Below are positions 47,865-59,800 of a stretch of DNA of 64,000 nucleotides, piece by piece (within the stretch, counting starts at the first letter, position 1; every line of letters starts with the position of its first letter). The notes under the pieces are model-generated. The model was not told where the DNA came from. It did no database searches and saw nothing but the letters and a program-made list of their open reading frames with translations. The stretch comes from Liolophura sinensis (lineage: Eukaryota > Mollusca > Polyplacophora > Chitonida > Chitonidae): positions 44,625,187-44,689,186 of the forward strand of contig NC_088301.1 of NCBI RefSeq assembly GCF_032854445.1, written 5' to 3'. A program made the position numbers and the translations under genes.

Positions 47865-50800
47865 CTCAAATAACAACTACAACAGAAAAAAAGAGAGCTG
47901 AATGAATTTCAATAACAACTAGTTAGGTGATGTATTTTATGTAAATGTAGATCTTGGGGGCAAAAATATTAAATAGCATCCACACAAAAAATGATACTTT
48001 AACCATGAATATCTGTTCGCATATTAAATTATAGATATAATACTGTGGAACACTTCCACTCTTTTAATTTGGGTTTAATTTGCATGCTTCTCAACACCCA
48101 TTACGCTGTGCATAGAATTAGCTAAGAATATAATCTTGAAGCCACTAACAGTATTCTTGCTACTTTCAGTTTTTCTGTGTTGTTGCTCTGTTGTAAAAAT
48201 CAAGACAGGCAAGGAACACCCCATAAAATATGATTTCAATAAAATGTATCTTATCACAATGAGTATAACCATTATCCAAAACATGTATGTAGTGTTTAAA
48301 ACAATCTGGTGTTTCCTGGCTATATGGAATGAGCTTTAGACTTCAATCTGCAACTTTTGTTGCCAAATTCCACACATCCTGCAACACATCATGGGTTCCT
48401 CAGTAAAAGACTGCTGTCACTAAAATTTGTAAGTTTTTTTTTCTTTTTCGTGACGCGCACATTCTCAATAGCTGAGATAACCCACAAAATATTTGCGTCT
48501 ATTCAGACAACTTGTTAAAGGAACGGCACATGTTAAAAGACAGAATGGCCATAAATCTGATTGACTGACGGACCCTCCTCCTGACATATGAAGAAATAGA
48601 GCTGCCTGTAACTGCTGAAAATACACTACCAACTCTAGTAAGGGCTAATGTCACTATCTTCACCATGTAAAGAATGAGCAACACAACTGTATACACTTTC
48701 ATTCTCTATATTTCTGAGCTGTCAAGGTACTACTAACTCCATTATCAAAGATGAAAAGAAAAGTTACCAAATGTGTATAAATCAACTGTACACTTGTAAA
48801 CCGGTTGCAGTAGCCACATCTTTGATAATAGGGTCAGTACTAATATAGAAAATACAGAAATATATAAACTAAACATACATACACTTGTACTGGTCGTTTA
48901 AGTTGTAAAAATACACTGTTTGTCATGTACCTGTAATTCTATAAAGTGACATTTTGATTTACAGAGGTAAACCACAAAGACACAAGCTGGTTAACCCTGA
49001 AGGTCATTCCACAATCTATCCACTTAGGTAAAGGGTGACATTCAGCAGGTGTGTTGATCACCTTACCTGTTCTCTGCTCAGTGATCTCAGGGTGCTGACA
49101 CTGACGCGGAGGCCAAGCTGCAGTCGAGGAAGGCCTTCGAGTAACTGTGGGTCAATGTCCAAACAGGCAGCCACCAACTGGTCAATCAAAGTTTGTAAGC
49201 GCTTTTTGCTGTGCTCTGTCTTACGAATTACACGAATCACCTGCCACGTACAAAATAATATTTCTGATGAAAAACTGGTTTGTTATTTTTAGATGAACAG
49301 GTCTACAATGTGTTCGAAGTTATAGTTAAATTGTAATATCTTAAAAGAATTGAGAAAATTTCTGAAAATCATGTGTGAAGTTGCATAACAGAAGAAATTT
49401 TATCTATTAATTCAAAAAAATTAAAGCATATTCCCCATGCCCGACTTCACAAAGAACAAAATTTAAATTTAATCAATTTGTAAATGAAATCCAGATGTTA
49501 ACAAGCAAGCTTAATCAAATGACCAGCACAGCAAAAAGAAATACCTACTGGTTACTTATATTCATGCGTTTTCTTAAAAAAAAAAAAAAAAAACCAAAAA
49601 AAAAAAAACCAAAAAACAGAGATAATGTCTACTGAACTAAAGTTTGACCACAGCCAGTCACTGCAACAATGGCTCTATGTGAAGTCTTCATTTCCTTATT
49701 ACACATTAGGATTTCTATTACCGCTCATGGAGATTTACACGATAAATAGGTGCATAATTACAAATTAACTCAACCCTTCCTTTTAACATTAAATCACTTA
49801 AATGTTAACATTAGGCCACTTAAATTTCAAATCTAACAGAAAAAAATGTACATCCTGAAGACAATAAATTGTGCAACTTAAATACTTTGAGAACTTCATC
49901 AATTAAAAAAGGTTATTTTTGTGTAGTGAAAATAACAGCTGTTTTGCCATTGCAAAGGTACAGTCAGCATGTATTTGTGTGTGAAGACAAAGGGAAGCAA
50001 ACAAATATGCATGGGCAGGGATTTACACGGACTTATTCAAGCAAAATTCTACTACATCTATGCATTTACAAGACAGACAGACAAATGGTACTTACAAATC
50101 CACGAATATCTAAGCTGGCCTCTTTCACAAAACATTTCTGGGCTTAGGGTTTTTTAAACTAATAGAGCCATCCCGGAAAATGAATAAAATAAGAGAAGAG
50201 AAAAACAAAATGGTGAGACACGAGCTGTGATACATTAAAAACAAGCCTGGAAACAGGTGCTTGTCTGCGCTGGTAGCAGCACTTGTTCATTATCAAACCA
50301 AGGGTCATAACAAGTTAATCTGACAACAGCTTTGTCCTGCCTTTTAGTCCGTAAAATTTGTAAGGGTACTTAATGCAAATCTGGCTCTGTTGAAGCAAAT
50401 TTCAACATAGACTTCAGCATTCAAATTATAGACAAGCACTTCTTTCCACATGTAAGCACATTCTTGATTATAATACAAATGTATCAACATATTTATATGA
50501 AACTTCAGAAAATGAACAAAGAAAACAAATAAGTGCAGAGTAATAAAAATTTCAACATAATGCAAAGATGGATAAATCATTTAATTTACAAAAACGTTGA
50601 CTAGCAGAAGCATGATGATATTGAACTTCATTGGTTTATTCCCTTAATAACAGGGTTTATTTTGTCATTCATTTATTATTACTGTAAAGCATGCACAATG
50701 TGGTCCTGATGAACAAAACATGTAGGTGGCAAATCTGATCAATGGAACTAAGATTCTTCAAACTGATCTTTAGAAACTCTTTATCTCTGAATGCAACAAA

Positions 50801-53800
50801 AACGTGATAAATATATAAAGTGAAGGCGAAAAATATGAAACTTTATTTTATCTTATATTTTGCACTCTAACCTAGACTTTTCACAAGTAAATGTAGTGAT
50901 TTCTCAGTGTGTCTGATCAACAGGATCTAACACATTAATACATGTACCCCAAATGGTAAACTAAATTGCAAAACTCTGGCAGATTTGATATATTTCATAT
51001 ACAAATCATTAATACACACATGCATTATATGTCAAAATCAAATTATACATTGTCCTGTCATTCCCAAACAAATATTAGAATTTCCTTTAAATTATACATT
51101 AATAAAGCATCCAAAATAAAGATAAAGAGTTGTGTCCCTTTCAAAATGTACCACCCATGCTAGTATGAGGACCCAGAAAATTATTTTCTTTTCTCTTTGC
51201 TTGTTTTTACAAACACCAACACACTAAGCTTTTTTGCAGTACAAAGGAGCTGAGGGAGCATGCATATCAATTTCTCTAGTCCACATAACATGTGATGATA
51301 AAATAATGTTTGGTCTAGCTGTAGAATGTACTTGTAAATGCTTGGAGAAGCTCTCAACTGAAAAATGAATTCAAATACAAACTACAATGATCGACACAAG
51401 TATGAAGACATAGAAATTTCATTAATTTGGCTACCCTTACCCTCATAAGGTGTATTAGAGGTATACTTAAGGTACCACTAAGGTGTACCATAGGGGTGTG
51501 GCATATCTGAACTGAGGTGTGTCTGAGGTATACTTGATGTGTATCTCACGTGTATTAAAGGTGAGAGGTACTACCAATTATACAAATTAGTACCTCAAGT
51601 ACACCTATAGTACACTTCAGTGTAAATATTAGGTAAAAAATATGATGCCTGAGGTGTAACTGAGGTATAGATGGGGTACATGCTTATAGGCAAGGTGGTT
51701 GTACACTGTTTTCACCTTTATTCTGATAGAAAACAAGCTCAGAACATTTAAATATTGGCTGTATAAATTATAGATAAATTTAAGTAAGTTTGTCAGTGCA
51801 TCCTGTTCTTTGCTTAGAGTATGTGTAAATCTCAGCTGACTTACAACAACAGTGAAATACATTTACATGAGGCTCTATGCTGTAGGCCGGGTCGGAAGTT
51901 GGGGGTCATGTGACCACCATTTTGTGTCGAAAACAAAATGGCCGCCCAATGTTAAATCATTGGGGAAAACATAACTTTTTGCCACATCTCTGGTGACCAG
52001 TAAGGCCCAGTTGTACAAAATAGCATCATGAAAGCTCTGCAGAAATACTCAGACTATCTGGAAAGCTGAAAATTATACAAATCCAATGTATACAAGATTG
52101 CGATTCAAAAATAGGCGTTTTCCTATGCAATAACATTGGGAGGACCATTTTCTTCACCAACAGCATTTGTTACTAACAAGATCATGTGGTCTCTAGCTTC
52201 TGATCTGTCTTGCAAAATAGCTGCTTAATCAAAATTTAGTGCTACTCCATTTCTATGCCTTTTAGAACTGTTCATGTGCCCACACAAATTACAAATTCTG
52301 TCCCAGAAAGCATCAATCAGTGCACAATTGGGTTATTTTCCCACAGCCTGGAATACATATGCACCTTGTTCAGGGCAGCCATCTTAGAATAATCAGGGGC
52401 CAATATATCCATGTTCTGTGACAGGTCAAGATTTGCACACTGAATGGCAAGTCATTATATCATGAAACAAAGGCTTACATTTATTTAGTAAACATTTTTC
52501 TATTGCACAAAAATATTTGTAATTTTGCACTCACCATTTTGTCTAAAGTAAAATGTAAATCTGATCTCTTGTTTTAAAACTTTAAAAGAGTGGCTGAGGT
52601 GTACCTGAGGTACATGACCACTAAATAATCAAAAACTCTCAAAGTTTGTCAGGTGTACATGAGATACATCATTTACTTTTTTTACCTGAGGTACATCTTC
52701 TAAGTGTTGATTTTCTTCAAAGTTTCTGAGGTACATTATCTTGTGCTCAAAAACCACTCAAAAGCTTTCTAAGTTTCTAAGGTGTACATGAGGTACATCT
52801 TCTAAGTGTTGATCTTTTTTCAAAGTTCCTGAGGTACATCAAAGTACAGGCATATGGCTGGGGTATAACTTGAGGTACAGTACACCTTCAGGTAATCTAG
52901 ATAGAGTGTAAACCTCATCTATACCTCACACTGAGGTGTGCACCCTATGTAATGGCAATCTGTTATGTTTTTGTCTAATGGCTGTAAAAAATAAAACAAG
53001 GAAACGAGGAAGTCAGATTATGACATTACCTGATCTGGGGGTGCTGATTTCATGGCTTTAGCCAGGGATCCTTTTTCCTTCTTTTTCTCATGGCTATGTT
53101 CTGGGTCAGTCTGCATCAGTCTCATACGGTTCTGAGTCTAAAATATCGACACGTTAAAACAACATGATTAGCAAACAATGCTCAATAACACACTCTCTGG
53201 TAGTCTTTTAATGCCTCCTAAGCTCCATGCATCGATAACTTTACACCTACATCATAAAACGACATATATTCTTACTGAGGTAGGCCTTTACTCAATTGTC
53301 TAATCAAACAGGCAAAGCAGGCAAAATGTTGTGAACATGAGAACTATTTTCTAATTTTCAGGCAGTAGAACTGCTGATAAGTCTTTGATGAAGTCCATTT
53401 TTTGGTATCCATTTGAGAGATTTTGTGCAGTCTGTCTGCTGTATTTGAACTGAATTCTAATTCATAAGGACATATAGCCAAAGCTTGATTTCCAAATCAG
53501 TTTACAAAACCAAAATAAGTCCAGTATTTTTTTCCAAAACAGAATTTACTTTTAGAAAGGTGCATTTTCAGTTTGTTCAGCTCAATTACTGCACTTCTGT
53601 ATGTTGAAGACAGGGTCTCATGCTGCTTTTAAACCTGATTTGCCATTTTCAGAACTCCCACCTATCACCATCATGTGCTTAACTTTGATTTATTAACAAG
53701 GCCTCCAAAGAGCGTGCCCGTAAGAGACGCAAGAATGCAAAACTTCAGCATAATAGATTAGGTAATTAATATGCGCACAGTGAATCAATGATGGAACATC

Positions 53801-56800
53801 CCCCTTGTGCTTTATACGCATGTAAAACTTCAGCTCAAAACACGGGTACTTTTTGAGATACCACACACATCTTTTACTTTAACACTGATTCTAATGCACA
53901 ATACACCAAATTTGAGATTTTATAAATTACTGTGATTAATATGCACACAATGAATCATTGATGGAACATCCCCTTTGTGTTATTATGCTCTATATGTGTT
54001 TAAAAACTGAGATCAATACATGTAGTACTTTTCAAGATACTACCCTGAACATACATGTAGTGCTTAACATTGATTCTAATATGCAATGGACTCTTGAATT
54101 GTACAATTTACAGTATTTAATATACACAAAGGGGAATCAGCAATGGAATCAATATTTGTATGTAAAACCTGAGCTCAACATCTGCAGTATTTTTACGCAT
54201 ACCCTCCCTAAAATTTTGCTCATCACTGCTTCCCTCTTATTGGATAACAATGCCGATGCTCAGGGTATGACATAAGCTATACCTGTACTTTGTACAGGCA
54301 AGCTAAAAAAAAACATCTGTGGAAGAATGATGCTCTATTTATTTAGGAGAAATAATTTGGCGAAGACCTATTCAGACTGCCTATAACTTACAATTTCTTT
54401 AAGCTGTTCCTGCAGCTTTCTTTTTTCTTGGTTAAGTTTTTCCATCTGCTCTGTGTGCCTAATTTTCTTTGTACTAGTTAACTCAAGCAGAGCAATGTTG
54501 GCGTCTTTTTCACATATGGCTGCCTGGGTTGCTTCTTGCCTGAAACAGAAGTATATAATGCATTCTCTTCATCAAAATAATCAGGTTATACAAACTGAAT
54601 TTTGCCCCAACATCTAGCTAACAACACGTAATGTGCAAGAGCCATGTCTGGGAAAAACATTAAAGTTTCAGATCCCAAAACTTTAATGGTGACACTGTGA
54701 CTGTGCATAAGGGACATTTCAAAAATGCAACTCAAAATTATGCTTTCTAAAAGCTTTTAAGTTTCTGAATGAAAGAAATTTAGATGGGAACTTAACTTTT
54801 TATTGGTAAACCATTATAGTTTTGTTTAATTACTTGTTAGCTTTAATACAGCTTGTTTAGGTCTGGGCAGCCAAAAGTTTGAGAGCCAAAACGTTTTCCA
54901 AAAAACTGTGTGTACTATACATGTATGCCAGTTGTGACTTGCTAGCATTATGGTAACCATTACTGTGAATCCTGATTAGACTGGATTCTTTCATAGATTA
55001 CTTATCGCAAAACTCCATACACTCGTTTTAGACAGTGAATTTTATTTTACCACAGAATATACTAAACATCTGGGCCCACTTCACAAAACTTCACAAGTCA
55101 TACTTCTTTCAACTATTTTCCCACAGAACTTGTCTATAGATTACAGTGCCATAAGACGACGCCTATTATGAGAAAAGTTACGATAAACTAACTTCTGAAA
55201 TTTTGTGAAATTCGGCCTTGATTTTCTCCAAACAAAGTGGAATTAACTATGTTCAAAAAATTATCTATGGTTAAAAAAAAAAAAAAAGTTGTTTTCTTCC
55301 AAAGTTGGCATACTTCATCTCGTAAACTTCTTCCATATGTTTTCTTCTCTCCGCCTGCATCCTCTTGACCTTGGGCCTCTCGGTCAGACAACTGCTTGGT
55401 CAGCCCCTCAACCTTTGCAGCATTCTCCTCCATCTGTTTGTTTTGCTTGCTGTCAACTCCTGATTCAACTCTTCAATCTGGATAATCATCAATATTCACA
55501 TAAAAAACACACAGAATTAACTTATACAATGTACATGTACTTTCAACATTTTAAACATGCCTTTCTCCTGGATTCAAAACTTTTTCTTAACGCCTTCATT
55601 ACACACAGAAAAAAAATACGTCACTTTATAGTACTAGCCAGGCTTAGCATTCCTGCCAGGGTAATTTTAATCACTGATGTTTCATGCATAAAAAAAAACA
55701 TCCATAAAAAAGGGAATTAGGTTTAAACTATATTTTCAAGATTTTCCAAGTCATCGCATCAAGGCTGAGAGAGATGAGTCACCTGTTTTTTGAGTTTGAT
55801 CTATTTTCCCCCTGCTGCTCTGTCCCTGCTGTGATCCGAACGCTCTGTCTTAATGCTTCCTCCAACTCTTCAATGCGATCTTCCTTCTGCTTCATCACAT
55901 TCTACAATTAAAAAATGTAAGAAGTTCACAAACACTAAACAAAACATGTGAATTTCATTATTTCACTGCATGTGTACACCATCAGCATTTGTGATGCCTT
56001 AATGATATGAAAACATTTACCTTTTCTTTACACACAAATCTTTGAAAGCTATGTAGAGGACATATTTGATGGGCATTTAAAAAATTTATGTGGAATTATT
56101 ATGCAAACAGATAATAACAATTGTTCTTAGTCATAACTTACCCTTCGGCTCATATGATCTTCTGTACCCATTAGCTTGAAAACAGCTTTAGAACTGAGAT
56201 TGGTATCCACATGTAATCTGTTATTTCCTTAAAACTAAACAGACCTTGCAAAATTGTTCAATGCTACAGAAAATTTGATACCTTTAGTTGGGCCGAATCT
56301 CCACTGAGATCATCCTCTCGTTTTCTAGCCTCCTCCAACAGGTGAGCACTCTTTTTTTTCTCAGTTTGCTGATTTCTTTTAATGTTCCCATTTTCTGTTT
56401 GTAGTCTTTAATGGTTCTGAAACAGAATGGGGGGAAATAGTTTCATTTATATAACAGTATAATAGTAATATACCTGCTTCAGCAACAACACAATGTGGGT
56501 TCTTAAATTTGGGAACACTCTTCTCTTTTTAATAAGTTTTAGGCTTATTTGTACTGAAAGGTTCATACCCTCTACATATTTCCCATCTTTCTATTGCCAA
56601 AATTCTCACTGTCCTGGCTACTAGGAATAAATATTCTGCAGTTATCCAAGTTTAAGCCAAGATAAAAGTGATGTACTTGAACTTTTAAATACACAGATGG
56701 GCTTAAAGTAATTGCTGGATGCTGGAAAAAGATTTTTTCAAGACACTGTCAGCATCTATATATATACACTGTACAAACCATTCTGATAAGTTATGAACAT

Positions 56801-59800
56801 CATACAACCATTTAAAGAGCTACAAAGCTATAAACAGAAACTACTGTCCATAATAAAAAGAAAAATAATTTACAGTCTTCAGTTGTTTTCGAACCCACCG
56901 AACAAATAATCTGACGGACATACACATTTAGTTTTTTTAAATGACTGGCTACTGCACTGAATTTATAACTCACTCTGTCATGTCTTTATCTGCTCATCTT
57001 TGCTGTGCTTCTCATTCTCTGCCACCTTGAGGATCTCCAAAAGTCTGTCTAGCTCAGTCTGGCTTTTGGTCAGCTCTTCTCTCAAACCGTCCACAGTGGC
57101 GGTCAGCTCCGTTACCTTCTGGTCAGTCTGTCTGAGCTCTTCGCTCGTCTGGGTCTCATGAGACACCATTGCCTGTCGTTCCTATAGCAAAGGCAATGGA
57201 AGCAAACCTTGATTTTCTCTCATAATGTACTAAGGTATTTAGTTGGGCTCGTAAAAGATGTCATGCATGTAGATAATGAAACATGGATGCTGCCTGTGTG
57301 TATCCTAAGGTATCACACTGTATCCTTGATCTATCTAAATGAACTGATTTCTGATTTCCCTCAAAGACTTATAGTAAGGCATAAGAAGACATTTCACAAA
57401 TAATATCAATTACTGACACTTTTGGTCATCTAAATCTTTCTCAATAGTTTAGAGGCAAAGCAAAATGATTAAAACTTTAAAGTTCTGAATGAAAACCAAT
57501 TATTTAGTACTTTGCAAAACAGCCAACATCCAGAACAAAAAAACTACATGCTAATTAACATGTATATGTACAGTCAATAAAAGAATATACTGGTACAAAA
57601 TTCTGGAAGATACACCTGTTGGGGTCTATTTTCAATTGACTTCTGTGTCAATGGTAAGTATAAACATGCCTCAACTTTGGAGTACTTTAGTGAAGCATTT
57701 TCTGTGAATACAGTATTAACACCAAACAGTTCACAGAAAAACAAACTGATGAATGAGCACACAGCCAGTCATTCAGACCAACTGACAATGCAATATAAGC
57801 CACCAATCATAATCAAATCAATTAAATCTCATGGAATGGTTATTTATCAACTATCTGCCATGAGTGTCTTAACTGACCAAAAAAGCTGTTTTGTTGACCC
57901 TCTGTAACACACCTGTTCCACCTGAATTTGTTGTGCTTTTAAAGCTTCCAGGTCCTGTGACATTTGCATCAGTTCCAGCTGAGTTTGTTTGAGATGGGAC
58001 TCTGCCTGGAATTTGTCTGACTCAACACAGATGTTTCTTCTCGCAAGCTGAAGAGTTCTGTCTGAAAGCAAAATCACATCAACATTTTCAAAGCAAATAG
58101 CACTGAGATCAATATACGCTGATAGTTTAAACATTTATTTATTTGATTCTTGTTTAAGAACAAGTTAAATTTGTTTCTTATACCCCTCACAATGAAGTAA
58201 GGCGAGATATACTGGGATCACCCTGTCCGTCCATCTGTCTGTCTGTAGAAATGACTTTGTCCATAAATTTGTCCATAAATCTCCTCCCAAAGTACTTTGC
58301 TGATTTTGATGAACATAGCACACACAGTACCTATCATTGGTGACCGCATTGGTAAGAGACTCCTGGGTCATTATGCTGCGCTAGCGCGCTAACCAACTGA
58401 ATCACCATCCTCCCTATAATCTAAACTTGTGCACGCTTAAGTTTAATTACAATCGTGTAATTATTTTCAAAATTACTCCCTTAGTGCAATAATGGATTTT
58501 CATGTATACTGTAGTCTCTTGTGATCGCTACTTTTCTCTGTTCAAACTAGAGGTATTGGTAGTGCCATCAGTGCAGCACCATGAATGGCCCATCAAACAA
58601 TCTATATGAAGACGAACCCAGGGACATGAAGTCCTGTCATTTCTGTTAAGGTTTTCTGAGTTTTCTTTCTTTCACATATGGAAATGTTGGGAGATGTAAG
58701 GGGGGAGGGGGAGTATTTTGGACATCTGGATTCTAGTTTTGACTTGTTTAACTGCATACTTAAATATTTATCAGTAACTGATGCACTTTCCCACATGTGA
58801 TGCACAGAAGTGCAAACCATATTGGTGGGAGACAAGTTGCTTTCCAACAAAAGTTAGGCTAACCTATACAATGGTGGTTAGTTTTATGTGTGGCAGAGAC
58901 GGGAGCAGCAGGAATACACTAACAGTCAAGTTATTGATAGCTTTTCTTATAAATAACGTACAGGTTTGCAGGGCATATTTGTGAATTATTTTTTTATTTC
59001 ATTGGTATTTTATGCCACACTCAAGAATATTGCACTTATACAGCTCAATGAAAGTTGAACTCTGCTAAATGCGTATTGCCAGTAGAAAAAAAGAGTTCAG
59101 GGCAATCTTTAACATGAACATATCATGCATTCATCAAAACCAAAGCCTGAAACAAATATTTAAGATATTCATACTTCACAAATTATGCAACCACATTCAA
59201 AATTTTACACTCTAGAGAATGTGTGTTTGGATCTGTGCGACCACAATGGTTACTCCCCTTTACCTGTTTGTCGGTGAGTTCTGACTGGAGTGTCTCAAGG
59301 CGTGACTTTAGTTCAGCAATCTGTTTAAGGAAGACTTCACACTCCTCTTGATGTTCAGTGTCTGATTTTTCCCTCTGCTCTTTCAGTCTGCAATAAAGAC
59401 AAAAACAATTCAGTATTCTTAGTCATATTTTACAAGTGCAACTCTTTACCTTTTTGGGTGGGCAGGGTGTGGGTGGGGGGGGGGGGGGGGGGGGGGAGGC
59501 AGGGGTTGTAAGAAAACCTGGATAGCTATGAGTTAGTCTTGGAAGTTTCCTAGGCCATGAAGACAGCCTTTAACAGTACCTTATTTTTGTCAAAGTGTTT
59601 CTTGCGTATTTGTTATTACAGGTATACAGGCAATTCTTGGGATTATTGACTTGAGTTCAACACACCTTTCATAATAACATAGTTTCATTTTAACAGTTTA
59701 CATTTTGGACATTTTCACAACAGTGTATCCTTGTAGCAGCTGGTCTCAATTTATTGTGGTGACTCACTAAAATACCATGATGAAGACACATATCAGACAC

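Larger units (their letters stand above)
49241..53029 (-). other. Long ERC intron with a GTACCT-type repeat array
   Basis: This 3.8-kb intron interrupts the protein just after a PDQ tripeptide. In vertebrates that is where, as I recall, ERC transcripts split into long-tailed and IWA-ended forms. I searched by eye on the minus strand for an IWA-stop exon and did not find one. The intron holds a poly-A tract (49576-49618) and the repeat array listed separately. Confidence 0.6.

Noticed and set aside
49241-53029. Alternative IWA-ended terminal exon of the ERC gene
   Set aside because: No minus-strand string encoding an IWA-stop after an acceptor was found by eye. Absence is not proven.
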